DNA from: Mucor racemosus
Lineage: Eukaryota > Mucoromycota > Mucoromycetes > Mucorales > Mucoraceae
NCBI GenBank assembly: GCA_027405735.1
Contig: JAPEHQ010000013.1
Span: 1,054,001-1,118,000 of the forward strand
Direction: 5' to 3'
Length of the DNA: 64,000 nucleotides
Position numbers and translations under genes: made by a program. The first letter of the stretch is position 1. Every line of letters begins with the position of its first letter. Below, piece by piece: positions 26,840 through 38,688 of the stretch. The notes under the pieces were generated by a model. That model had not been told where the DNA came from. It saw nothing but the letters and a program-made list of their open reading frames with translations, and did no database searches.

Positions 26840-27568
26840 ATTAAATTATAATCACATTAAATGTATATTAATCCATCGCTTTCATATTTGTCACTATTAT
26901 AATAAAAATAAAAACCTGCCTACATATCATAAACTTACGAAAAGCTATTTCAATTGAAGAGAACTTGCTTAACGGAATAAAAAGCCTAAAAATTGACAGC
27001 TCACTGCCTTGGTTAGACTATTTTCCTCGAAATGACTATAAATTACCAAGGGGAAATCTGCATATCCCTCTTTTTTTTCTTTTTATACTTGATTTAATGA
27101 GGCTTTCTGGGGTTTGGGGCAGACTATACTCTTTTTTTAGGATTACATAATATGAGGCTGTTGTTTTGATCATGGAAAAGACTACAGTTGTCTTTTAGCG
27201 AATATTCAACAATAACCTCTTGTTCGCTCACTGTAAGTAATTGTATCAAGCATGTTGTGTCTGTATTCAACGAAAATACAAGTTCTAAAAAATTGGCATC
27301 TTTGGTCAGCATATACTGTCTCATTTCAAATATTTCAATAAAAGTTTGATTCTATGCTAAAACTATAAAGTCTTTGTGTCTTCATTATCAGAATAAACTT
27401 TTTTCGTTTCTTAAAGTAAAAACATATACACTTCCTCAGTAATTTTCGCTTTACCTGTAGACGCTCTCAATACGGGAAGAATAGTGATAAAATATACTAA
27501 ATAATGTAAGTAAACCATGTTATCATGGTTTTATTAGTTAAATAATGTTAAAAATCAAAAATAACATT
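26840..27568. other. Intergenic region left of the Foldback-like element
   Basis: AT-rich DNA without a supported gene. A small palindrome with core AACCATGTTATCATGGTT lies near 27513-27530. Confidence 0.4.
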
Positions 27569-27570
27569 AA

Positions 27571-28418
27571 TGTGTCCGCCTAAGCTGCCCGTCCAAGCTG
27601 CCCGTCCAAGTTGTCCGTCCAAGCTATCCGTCTTCGTCACTCTTCCAAAAAAAAACCGAATAATCTCCGGAAGCGGCCATCTAATGATATTTCCAAGCTT
27701 TAAATTTCTAGAAAAAAATTACCGGACAGCCCGGACACGGCTGTTTAAATATTCCAACCAGCTATAAGATGCAGGTATTGAAATTTCACAGCTGTCCGTC
27801 CAACCAAAATAATAAAAAGGTACGTATAATGTGTCCGTCCAAGCTGTCCGTCTAAGCTGTCCGTCCAGCCAAAATAAGAAAAAGTTATAACGTGTCCGTC
27901 CAAGTTGTCCGTCCAGCCAAAATAAGAAAAAGCTATAATGTGTCCGTCCAAGTTGTCCGTCCAAGCTCTCCGTCCAAGCTGTCCGTCTAAGCTGTCCGTC
28001 CAACCAAAATAAGAAAAAGTTATAATGTGTCCGTCCAAGTTGTCCGTCCAAGTTGTCCGTCCAGCCAAAATAAAAAAAAGCTATAATGTGTCCGTCCAAG
28101 TTGTCCGTCCAAGCTGTCCGTCCAAGCTGTCCGTCTAAGCTGTCCGTCCAACCAAAATAAGAAAAAGTTATAACGTGTCCGTCCAAGCTGTCCGTCCAAC
28201 CAAAATAAGAAAAAACTATAATGTGTCCGTCCAAGTTGTCCGTCCAAGCTCTCCGTTCAAGCTGTCCGTCCAACCAAAATAAGAAAAAGTTATAATGTGT
28301 CCGTCCAAGCTGTCCGTCTAAGCTACCCGTCCAAGCTGTCCGTCCAACCAAAATAAGAAAAGGCTATAATGTGTCCGTCCAAGCTGTCCGTCCAAGCTCT
28401 CCGTCCAGCCAAAATAAA
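27571..28418 (-). repeat. Left inverted array of the 13-bp/35-bp compound repeat
   Basis: Made of runs of a 13-bp unit (CCAAGCTGTCCGT) separated by a ~35-bp unit containing CCAAAATAAGAAAAAGTT and ATAATGTGTCCG. About eight such modules are visible. A stretch at about 27636-27790 is unrelated to the repeat and interrupts the outer part. Because 13 is not a multiple of three, all frames stay open and give artefactual proteins with the motif LDGQLGRT. Confidence 0.9.
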
Positions 28419-28630
28419 ATAAATCCCCCCCCCCATTTCTTTTATGATGCCATTGTATTATTATGAAGCATTTCTCCACTCTTAAAGCTGAGGTGCTGCT
28501 ATTGAAAGAAGTCCTCGACTTGGGAAAAGTAGATGGTGTCACCCCAGTATCTCTTGAAAGATTGCCTTCACAGTATTGAAATAAACAAATTACGCCACAT
28601 TTCTTTACTTTTCATTTTTCTTTGGAACAA

Positions 28631-30323
28631 ATGTCTTACGAAAAGTGCTTACAATGCAAAGATAAAGCTTTTTCCAATAAGCACAAATACGAATACCATA
28701 CCCAGACGATAGACGCAAAAATAGGAAAAGGTATGCAAATATTAGGGTTTTATGAAATGTGTGCTAAATTCTTCAGTAGAGACTATCACTTGCGTTAGAA
28801 ACGAGAATGGTAAATTCATTTGCCCATTATGTTCGCGTCTCTTCATTACTACTTCGTCAGTTAGTAAGCATATCCGAAATATACACAATAAAGAAGAGGA
28901 AAATCACGGCGTTGAGAAGGAACATCCGGAAGAAGAGGAACTCTGTTTGACAGTAGCACCACATTCATCAAAACCCGTAATTGCTGAAAAGCAGATTGAA
29001 GTAACCAATCCAACATTTCGCGATAATTACAATGCAATTTTAAATGCAAGTGGGCTAATACACCGAAGTAGTCATGAACAAGTATCGTCTTTGAAAATAA
29101 TTAGGGCTTTAGATTTGGAGCCTTTTACATTTGTTGATTCAAATAATAACGAAGAAAATGCACTAGCACATAAAGATGTTATAAACAAAATTATAGGAAT
29201 GAAACGACCACTACAGATCCAACATTGTTTACCAGTCAAAAGAAGATGCGAGTGTCTGGAAGAAATCAGTAACAATTGTCAATTTTTAGGAAGTATTAGC
29301 CTTCAAAACATAATAGCAAATAGTTACATGCATGAATATTTGAATGGAAAAAAATATTTTGAGATGGACGATGATACATGCAAATTACTAAATGACGATT
29401 GGGTTTTTCGGCCTCAAATGCGATTTTTCTGCACCCGTGTTCTTGCAGGGGCTATACTGGTCAATCGAATGACTGGTGAAGCGCTCCTTATTAACACAAT
29501 TGAAGTTTATGGACGCTTTAGAACGATCGACAGTCATTATGAAAGATTTAACATGAAAAAAAATATGCTTCCACCAAATTCTTTACCACCAAGCAACGCT
29601 AGATACAAAAACATTTGTTTTACAACAGTAAGAGATCCAGATGGCGTAAAATTGCTGGTGGGAACGAAAATATTTAATGGCTTAATAACTTCGAGCACAA
29701 GAATTGACAAAGAGCTTCTTCCGGAAGTAGGACCAACAACGTCAAATTTTATACTCAACAGAGAAGATGCTGGGATGATTGAAATATACATTGAAGAAAC
29801 AGCATGGTATGATGCAAAAAAATTGGCAGAAGACGAATCAGCGCAAGAAGTTTATTCATTCAATATTCTTTACCAATTGAGGCAACTTCGCTCAAAATTT
29901 CATCACTATTCCACATATTTTAGCTGTAGAGGAAGCTCTACTGATACTAATGATCATATATTGCAGCCTTACACAGTATGGACATACTGCAACTTTGATA
30001 GTCAAAATGATGAATATTCTGACGGAAGAGTAGCCTCAAAGCTATTTCAAGACATTGCTATTCGAGTTATAAAATACCAGGAAACAGCCACGGTTGAAGA
30101 AAAGAGAATACGAAATCTTATTTCACAATGTAAGGGTGAGAAAATAAAAGAAAGCATGGAGAATATACTCAATTTGTTTGATGAATCAAAACAAATTAAG
30201 ATAATTGAAAACAAAGAGTTGAATGGTGAATTATGTAAACTTGCAGTTATTCTAAACTCTTACATAGCAAATGCGAACAATAATGTGATAAAATCAATTT
30301 CAATTTCAATTAAAAGGACATAA
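28631..30323 (+). CDS. C2H2 zinc-finger protein of the Foldback-like element
   Basis: Predicted 548 aa from two exons (28631-28730, 28777-30323) with a 46-bp phase-1 intron. The N-terminus has two zinc-finger-like motifs: C6-x2-C9-x8-H18-x4-H23 and a fuller C49-x2-C52-x12-H65-x4-H70. An acidic linker (EEENHGVEKEHPEEEE) follows. The remaining ~450 residues form what looks like a globular domain with several conserved-looking Trp, Cys and Arg residues. It contains no domain I can name and no obvious DDE or HNH set. It is the only gene between the two inverted arrays, so a DNA-binding or transposase-like role on those arrays is a natural but unproven guess. AATAAA signals occur after the stop near 30424 and 30486. 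Confidence 0.75.
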
Positions 30324-30527
30324 ATTCAGTCAGTTACAAATGTTTTAGTATGCCATGCCAGTGTAACAAGCATGTTGGTTAAATATCATTGCACACATTT
30401 TTATTACTATGTTCATTTTTTCAAATAAAAGTATCGAGTTTTAAACAATTCACCTATTACTATCACCAAGTGCTTACAGATGTTGAATAAAGAAATAATA
30501 GAATTTGTACAATATTTTTTTTTTTTT

Positions 30528-30944
30528 TGGTTGGACGGACACATTGTACATTTTTCTTATTTTGGCTGGACGGAGAGCTTGGACGGACAACTTGGACGGA
30601 CAGCTTGGACGGACACATTATAACTTTTTCTTATTTTGGTTGGACGGACAGCTTGGACGGACACATTATAACTTTTTCTTATTTTGGCTGGACGGACAAC
30701 TTGGACGGACACATTATAGCCTTTTCTTATTTTGGTTGGACGGACAGCTTGGACGGGTAGCTTGGACGGACAGCTTGGACGGACACATTATAGCTTTTTC
30801 TTATTTTGGTTGGACGGACAGCTTGAACGGAGAGCTTGGACGGACAGCTTGGACGGACACATTATAGCTTTTTCTTATTTTGGCTGGACGGACACATTAT
30901 AACTTTTTCTTATTTTGGTTGGACGGACAGCTTGGACGGACACA
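30528..30944 (+). repeat. Right inverted array of the 13-bp/35-bp compound repeat
   Basis: Reverse complement of the left array, half as long, with about seven 35-bp modules separated by zero to three 13-bp units (GGACGGACAGCTT). Single-base variants (for example GGACGGGTAGCTT) occur in both arms, suggesting exchange between them. Confidence 0.9.
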
Positions 30945-30946
30945 TT

Positions 30947-31344
30947 TTGAGGTTTAAAAAAAAGTTGGCCAATAATTTGAAATTATGATTTTATGAAATA
31001 AAAATAAAATGGATAACTGAAAGTCTAAAGTAAAACATTGTACTACTAGATCAGCTTACGCCCAGAATTGCTGCTGCATGCGCTACTGTTACTACTGAAG
31101 ATTGTCAAGACTTGATTAGACACTCAAAAACATTTTGGGATAGATATTTATCAAAAGAACTTTTGCTATGTTAAGTCCAAATATTTTTGTTCTAAAACAA
31201 ATTCAAAAAGTCTGAGAATGAAAGGAAAACACTGTAATTAACGAACTCTATTAACGTGTTTTGATATTCTTGGAAAAATTTACACTCCATAAGTTGATAT
31301 TTGTTTGTTGGTACCTGCTCGAACAAAATTTAAATTTTTAAAAA
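30947..31344. other. Intergenic region between the Foldback-like element and repeat copy C
   Basis: AT-rich sequence with no supported gene or repeat. Confidence 0.35.
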
Positions 31345-32590
31345 AATTCAATTTCATATGTTTCAATCTTCAAAATCGGAGCGTGCCATCTTTTCTACAA
31401 CTAACCCCATACTAAACGTTTTTTTAGGATATACCTTGGACATTATTGAACACATATAAATTGGTCGTATTACGCCATTTGCTCCTGAATTCATTTTATA
31501 TCTCATGAAAGACTCGAAAACAGGTAAAATCAATCGTTCTTTCCTTAAAACTGGGTCTCACTTTTCATTCCTGCTCTACTTTTATTTTCACTAAATAACA
31601 CCAAGAAACCATTATATTCCAATGTACCTGAGATGTTCAGCTTTAGTTCAAAAATAAGTATCCAAAAATATCCTATTTTTTTGCAGGCGATATTAATTTT
31701 TCAGTGCTAAGGTTTCAGATTTTTTACGCGTATTTCACTGCTAAAGGATTGGAAACTTTGAAGCTTCATATCTCTAGAAAAAATTAAGCTATACTAACAC
31801 TTTCTAATAATAAAACTTACTTGTTTAAAAGTGCTCTATAATATATTTTAATATAAAAAAATTCTGAGCACTTTTTTTTTTTTTATTTTTTTGGCATTTC
31901 TATAATAGGTTTCAAAATATTGGTTAAATTGAGCAACATTTTTTTTTACATTCATGTCATCAATCTTGTTCAGCTCTCTCGGACCCAATTTTATTTTTTT
32001 AAAAATATTGATTTTTCGTGGAGATATCCTCAAAAACGTGTAAAAAAGAATGCCCTAGCTTCTAGCTTCAAATTTTCCCTTGTGTACCCTCATCCCAAAT
32101 TCTGAATTTGAAAAAAAATTGATAAAAGCCTTGTTTTCTCTGCGAAAAATGCAGCTAGGAGGCTAAATAATAGCTCGGTCAATAGATAATGTTTTTATGC
32201 ATTCTACCCATTTTTTAAATTTAAAATATGCTTATGAAAAGTATTCTGTATCTTCAAAAAACCTTCAAAATTTCAATTGTATCTTGCGCAAAATTTAGTA
32301 TGAAACATTTGTTTGAATTTTGTTTAAATGGATGCAGAATTTAAAACTGTACAAAAACCATTTAATACGCTAGGTCTACTAATTTTGCAGTTCATAAGCT
32401 ACTAAACGATTTTGTTTTTTTAATCATTTTTTGATCATCTTTTTTCAAATCAACTTTAGAACCCCGTTACTGTAGGCTTTAAGCTGTAATACAAGCTATT
32501 ATTTTATTATTTTGATTATCTGGACAAAAAATCGATATTTTTCTCTAAAAGAAAAAATGCAGAGTAGCTTAGAGTTGAATCTGTCTTGTT
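31345..32590 (-). repeat. Interspersed repeat, copy C
   Basis: Same family as copy A, minus orientation. It is longer than copy A at the outer end (GGAGCGTGCCAT at about 31379, shared with copies A and F1). Homology to copy B stops near 32590, where a different sequence begins. Confidence 0.78.
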
Positions 32591-32835
32591 AGTGCTGTTA
32601 TGTCAATATCATATCCTAGGTCGTACATTCAAGGTCGCAGTCAATATTCGGTATTATAGTAAATCAACAGGTGTACACGTTGATTCACATGCGTCTTAGT
32701 AAATTGGTGTAATGTTCTTAGATAGTAATTCTGTGTAATAGTTATAATGAAAAGTATATAAATACATCCTCTGGATGTATTGTTAATAAAAAGTGTAATA
32801 TTTTGGCAAGATTATTTCTTAAGACCGTTTTGACA
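32587..32835 (+). repeat. Possible solo LTR
   Basis: A ~250-bp segment starting TGTTAG and ending TGACA, with a TATA-like GTATATAAATA and an AATAAA-like signal followed by GTGTAAT. It breaks the homology of copy C. LTR-like in composition only: no target-site duplication or second LTR is visible. Confidence 0.25.
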
Positions 32836-32845
32836 TTTCAAGTGC

Positions 32846-34666
32846 TGCAGTAAATAGCGATGTTGTTTACTAAAATAAAAAAATATATAAAAATAAAAGC
32901 GGCAGAAATACAATCGTGATCAGCTAAAGTTTTTATTACAAAAGATTTTCGAAGATTTAACATAATTAAAAAAAGTAAGAGGGCATTTATAATGATTTGG
33001 AGAACTTGGATACCATCAGACTTGAATGGATTTATATTTATTAATCTTCTAGTTTTGAGTGCATTGTTATTGTTTTAATACTTCGAGGGGTAAATCATGC
33101 AGAGCATTGGCCATAAGGGATTGAGGTCAAGTGTGATAATATCGACCTTTGGGAAATGGTTGTTTATTATTGTTATATCTATTTTATGCAATCTTGAATT
33201 AAAGGATAATTTTTATATGCTTGAATCTTATTTATATTGATAGTGCAACTTCAGTAATAGATGAATAGTTAACTAAATTGATATTTTTGTTTATTATTAT
33301 TATTATTGATTTGGATATAATTCTGTTTTGATATATATGTCATTTGTGTAATTGATTGCACCGTGATCAAGGGCGCTATCATCTACACGACATTATGGTT
33401 CAAAAAGATATTTCATATTTTTAGCATACGTTTGTTATTGTGTTCAATTGAAGCGTTGTTTATTTATTATTATTGTTGTTGTTCTTTACATTTTAAGTGG
33501 TAGCATATTTTATGAACGACACTTGGAAATTAGGTTATTTTATTATTATCAAGTGTTTTTAGTATGTAATTCCACTGCAGTCTAATCTCAAGTTTATCTG
33601 ATTTAACTGCTGATGCTAAATTAGCATCACATTAGTTGTGTCGATTCGTAATAAACTAAGGCGTTTTATCAAGTACGATGTTGGCGTTCAATATATTTCA
33701 GTTAAATTGAACAGATAAAGGTATGGCTCATGCAGAGATCTATAAATATGTGAGAGAGCTCAGATCTACGAACACAAAAAAATGATCCAAATTGTGATGC
33801 TTCATCAACCTGTATGAAATTTTTTTGTAGCGATACATAGTGACTCAAGTGTAATTTAGGCATTTAATTGTCAAATATATCGAATCAAGATAAAGTTGGT
33901 TGATTGATGATATAACGGATAATAAATGCAATGTCATTTGCAGTGGAATTACATACTAAAAACGCTTGATAAAAATAAAACAACCTAAATTTCAAGTGTC
34001 GCTCATAAAATATGATGCCACTTGAAATGTGAACAACGATAATAAACAAACGCTTCAATTGAACACAATAACAAACGCATGCTAAAAATATGAAATACCC
34101 TTTTTGAACCATACATGTCGTGTAGATGATAGCACCCTTGATCACGGCGCAATCAATTACACAAATGACATATATATCAAAACAGGATTCTATCCAAATC
34201 AATAATGATAATAAACAAAGATATCAATTTAGTCAACTACTCATCTATATCGTAGTTGCACTATCAATATAAATAAGATTCAAGCATATAAAAACTACCC
34301 CTTAAAAATCAAGGTTACATAAAATAGATATAACAGAAATAAACAAAAACAACCATTTCCCAAAAGGTCGATATTGTCACACTTGACATACAATCCCTTA
34401 TGGTCAATGCTCTATACAATTTACCCCTTAAAATATCAAATCAATAACAATGTACTCAAAACTGGAAGATTACTAAATATACATCCATTCAAGTCTGATG
34501 GTATCCAAGTTCTCCAAATCACTATAAATACCCTCATACTTTTCAATTATTTTAACTCTGAAGAAATCTTTTGTAATAAAAACTTTAGCTGATTATAATT
34601 GTATTTCTACTGCTTTTATTTTTTTATATTTTTTTATTTTAGTAAATCACATCGTAATTTACTGCA
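32846..34666. repeat. Large imperfect palindrome (inverted repeat with ~730-bp arms)
   Basis: Left arm 32846-33579 is the reverse complement of right arm 33939-34666 at roughly 85% identity by eye, with small indels. The spacer is about 360 bp. Outer ends pair through TGCAGTAAAT and inner ends through AATTCCACTGCA. A transcript would fold into a very long hairpin. No protein is encoded. Confidence 0.88.
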
Positions 34667-35214
34667 TCATTTATTGAAAGGGTGAATGTAATTGCATGAA
34701 GCAAAGCTTACTTTTGAACGAAAGTAATAATTATTCTGATTAACATCAATAATAGGTTCAAAAAGCATAGTTAAGTGCAATCAATTTGCTACTAAATCGC
34801 ATAATTTGATATGCAGAAAAACCTTGAAGTATTCATTCTTTTTTTTTGGCAGTGCTACAAATCATCGTTCAATATAACTGAATATTAATGGATTAGAGAA
34901 AATACAGCTGGTAAAAAACTGATATCCAACAATGTAAATTGAGGTCAACAAGATAGATAAAAAGTGCATTTACTGTGTAGTGGTGGAAATTGCAACGTTT
35001 TCATGGATAGAAATTACAGGACCAAAAGGTTGCGTTTGCTTCAGGATTTTTAAAAGGATTTTAAAAGCGTACTTCGTCAAACTTACTTAGATGTTAAATA
35101 CTCATTATATGCTACTAGTATCATCTTGTTTTTTATTTAATTGCTGTATTATTAAAAATCAAACTTTTCATAGCTTCTTATAACAATGACAATGGGGTGT
35201 TTCTAATTTTAGAT
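34667..35214. other. Intergenic region right of the palindrome
   Basis: AT-rich DNA, no gene seen. Confidence 0.35.
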
Positions 35215-35435
35215 TGTCATTATCATAAGCCGGGCTGATGATACGTTTGATACTACTACTGTAGATGGAACCAGTCAATTTGATTTATCTGATTTGAATG
35301 CAAATACCGAGGAACCATTTGTAAGTACTTAAGTTTGTTTTGCTGAAGTATTGAATAAGTTGGCTTGGGACAAGGAGAGTAAAAAGGCGGCAATAGGTTC
35401 CTGTGATGGCCATGTTTATGTTTATGATATTGGAG
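35215..35435 (+). pseudogene. Gene relic resembling dynein intermediate chain (WD-repeat)
   Basis: Two adjoining exon-like pieces with intact splice-like borders. The first encodes DDTFDTTTVDGTSQFDLSDL and ends at a GTAAGT. The second encodes LAWDKESKKAAIGSCDGHVY followed by VYDIGE and another GTAAGA. The second piece resembles a WD-repeat blade of the dynein intermediate chain family. Nothing before or after continues the protein, so this looks like a fragment of a duplicated, intron-containing gene. The family assignment is tentative. Confidence 0.5.
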
Positions 35436-36194
35436 AGGTAAGACAAAAACTTAATATAAATTACCTCTAACGCAATAATTATAAAGTAAGACTATATTAT
35501 CATCAAATAAACTACCACACAATATTAACATGTATAAAGATTCACAGTAGTAATAAGCTTGAATCAAATGGGCACAGCATCGTAAATTCTTGAAAAAGTT
35601 CTCAAGTATTATAAAATCTCTTATTTTTAAGACTTAAAAGGCTTATAAGCGGAATATTAATTTCAAAAATTATTCTTGTCCCAGATCATCAATTTTGACA
35701 TTTTTTAATTTTTTTTTTCTGATTTTGCAAATCTAGAGTTAATTATACTACCAATTATAAAAACAAAAAATATACACATATACAGAATTTAGCGCTCTAT
35801 TTGCTCAATAAAAAATAACAAAAAAATTTATTGCAAAATATTACATGAAAATCTCTTAACCAAAAATTTGTTTTTGGGCCAAAAGTACAAAGTTTCATTA
35901 CTTAACATTTAATATTAAGCTTTTATAAAATGTGTATTAGCTATGGCTACAATTTTCTCTCACAATGTAGTATATTTGAACGTTGATTTTGGTATCAAAA
36001 TTTGATTTTTTTATTTTTTGATCAAAATCATGAGTGTTGGTAAGGATAAAATGAGGCCCGAAAATGTCCGCTACAAAAACTGAATTTTCAGACCGTACGT
36101 GGTTAAATATAATAAAAGTTTTTAAAAGAACACTTTTTTAATTTAAAACTTAGATATACCATAGTATAAGAGACTTAGCAGCCGTTCGATCTTG
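35436..36194. other. AT-rich intergenic DNA
   Basis: Very AT-rich, possibly with old repeat remnants (GATCAAAATCATGAGTG near 36021). No gene is supported. Confidence 0.3.
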
Positions 36195-36780
36195 CTATGC
36201 TTTGTTCAATTTAAAAATATTTTGGAATCTTCTACAAAAATGTCAAAAAAATGAAAAAAAAAAATAAAAATGCTGAGAATTGTTTTATACTGAAATGTGT
36301 TATAGAGAACATCAAAACAAGTAAGTTTTATCATTAAAAAGTATTAGTATAGCTTAATTTGTTGTGGAGGTATGAAGCCTCAAAGTTTTTTAATTTTAGC
36401 AGTGAAATACGCGTAAAAATCTAAAAAATTAGCACTGAAAAATTAATACCAACTGCAAAAAATAGGATATTTTTGGATACTTGTTTTTGAACTGAAGCTG
36501 AATATCTCAGGTACATTGGCATATAATGTTTTCTTGGTGTTATTTAGTGAAAATAAAAGTAGAGCAGGAATGAAAAGTGAGACTCAGCTTTCAAGGAAAA
36601 AGCAGTAGATTTTATATGTTTTGAGTCTTTTGTGAGATATAAAATAAGTTTAGATACAAATAACAAAATGAGTTCAATTCATATATGTTTAGCAATGTCC
36701 AAGGAATACCCCAGAAAGTTTTTAATGCGTGCTATTTGGAGTTTACATCAAGCTTTCGTATTTTCTCAGGGAATCCTGAT
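36195..36780 (+). repeat. Interspersed repeat, copy D (partial)
   Basis: Aligns to the second half of copy A, from TTCAATTT...TATTTTGG to past the ATTCATATA segment. The first half of the element is missing. Confidence 0.72.
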
Positions 36781-38688
36781 TTAGAAGTTTGAAATTAATG
36801 CTGAAAATGCGACGTATAAATCTCATAATCGTAGCTGTGAGTCCTAACTAAGGACCTCAAATGTTTAGGAATATATACAATTAAATTCAGCCAAGAAACC
36901 TGCGATAGTATATTTTGACATTCTTCATCAAGAAAGTGTAATACATATCCTAGTTGTGGAACTATGGGAATTTTAAATAGATGTTATAAGAAAGATTAAT
37001 ATTTATATATGTATGATTTATCACTATCAAGAAATTGTTAATCAAATTATTTCCATTGCCCAAAATCTTTGTATATTTTTTTAGTTTAAGAGAACTACTT
37101 GGAGCACAACATTGTTATATGAAACCTCAGGGTTATAATTTTTTAGTTTCTAGATATTTAGCGTTTGCATTATCGATGACAAAACCTGTATTGTAACCTA
37201 TATGATATGCATAAATGACAATAAATGTTGCCTTCTTAATACTATTCATGCATGTAAAATGATCCTTTTATTAGATCAAATTTAAGGTTTCCGGCTTTAT
37301 AGTATATACGGCATTTTTGGTTTCTATTCGGGTGTTCAAAGCGATGTACTTCTACGTAAACCTGCCAAATATGTTCTTTTTGCCCTGCATCATTCTTTTG
37401 AAAAACTACTGTTTAAAGCTCTCGCTGATCAATTACTTTCGCATTGAAAATATGGAATATTTATCAATATCTTCTTCTTGTCTATTCAAGTTTTTGATAC
37501 CTTACATACTTTTATGATATTTGTACTTGATAAATGTCGGCGAGGATACCCGATTATCTCTGTTCACATATCTGCTCTTCTAAACCATGAAAGTAAACTA
37601 TTGCATGTACCGCAATACATTGTAATTTGACTTGATTAATTAAGGCATTAGTAGATAATGATGGATTGGTAGTGTAAGCTGTTTATCGAAAGTTTCCATT
37701 AAATGAAATAATTGATCACAGTGATAAATTGAATTACGCATGAGGATGTAAGCAATGTTCATCGCTCCTTGTATTCAAAAATCAAAAAAATCTGATGATA
37801 ATAGTGATGAAACATGATCACAACTTACTGTATTCATCTAAATATAAAATAGTTAATAAGAAACAAAATTGACATTTAAAAAACTAGAGCACATGGAATG
37901 CATCATTACTGATCGTATATAGGTGAAGCAGTGTTTGTAATGCTTAAATATAGCGTGTATAGATAGAAAAAGGGGCGCCACGCTGTAAAAAAAGGGTGTG
38001 TACATTTCTTTAATATAGGATCTCATTTATTCACATTTGCTTCTAACGACATTTAATATAGTTAGATGGCTGTTCTCAGCAGATGCTACAGATAAAATAT
38101 CACTGCGTAATCATTAAACGTCCCGCACTCATAAAACAGGCAATTATGAATTAAGTCAACGCCATTTAATTAAAGCTAAGCTTTCCGTGCTATTATGTTG
38201 CAAGATGAAGATAAGGTCATTATTACTTTTCGATTTGCCTTATTTAATTCAGGGCGAACAAATTTCTTGGTATTTTTTACTTTTTAGCCAAGCATTTTCA
38301 ATAAATTGTATGTGATACATTGACTTAATTACTATGTTTCTTTTTTTTTTTTTTTTTTATTATTTTTTTTTTAGTTTTCTCGGTCAAAAACTTGGACCAA
38401 ATTGTTCATAAATAAGAAACACATTCAATCATATATAGCAGTAATTTTTTCCTATTGTCCATGTTTTGTAGAACATCTATATTTAGTCAAAGTATCGCTA
38501 AAAGACTCGGGCCGCTATTTAGAAAAAGAGAAAAAAAAAACAGAAATTGAAATTCTCCAAAATTTTAATTGGCCAACATTTCGGTATCATAAAGAGTAAA
38601 AAAAAATCTATAAATTAGAAACATCTGTTTTTTAAGGGTTACCTTTTCTTCTTTCTTTTTTTTATTCTCTTATTTTTTAAAATATTAA
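36781..38688. other. 1.9-kb intergenic region upstream of the VTT gene
   Basis: No gene is supported. T-rich stretches near 38340-38372 and 38656-38680 precede the VTT gene and may be promoter elements. Confidence 0.35.

Larger units (their letters stand above)
27569..30946. mobile_element. Foldback-like element with one zinc-finger gene
   Basis: A 3.38-kb unit bounded on both sides by arrays of the same compound repeat in inverted orientation (left about 27571-28418, right about 30528-30944). They enclose one gene at 28631-30323. Both outer ends read AATGTGTCCG inward, so the ends are symmetric. Long terminal inverted repeats built from tandem repeats are the hallmark of Foldback elements and of Drosophila Galileo. 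I see no convincing target-site duplication and no recognisable DDE transposase, so mobility is inferred from architecture alone. Alternative: a single-copy gene flanked by expanded satellite. Confidence 0.6.

Noticed and set aside
27719..28542. Open frames with LDGQLGRT / FSYFGWTD repeats on the minus strand, and the like at 30505-30867
   Set aside because: They are translations of the 13-bp/35-bp arrays, open in more than one frame. No start context or independent domain supports a protein.
27561..30950. piggyBac-type TTAA target duplication at the ends of the Foldback-like element
   Set aside because: TTAA precedes the left end but the right flank reads TTTTGAGG, so there is no duplication.
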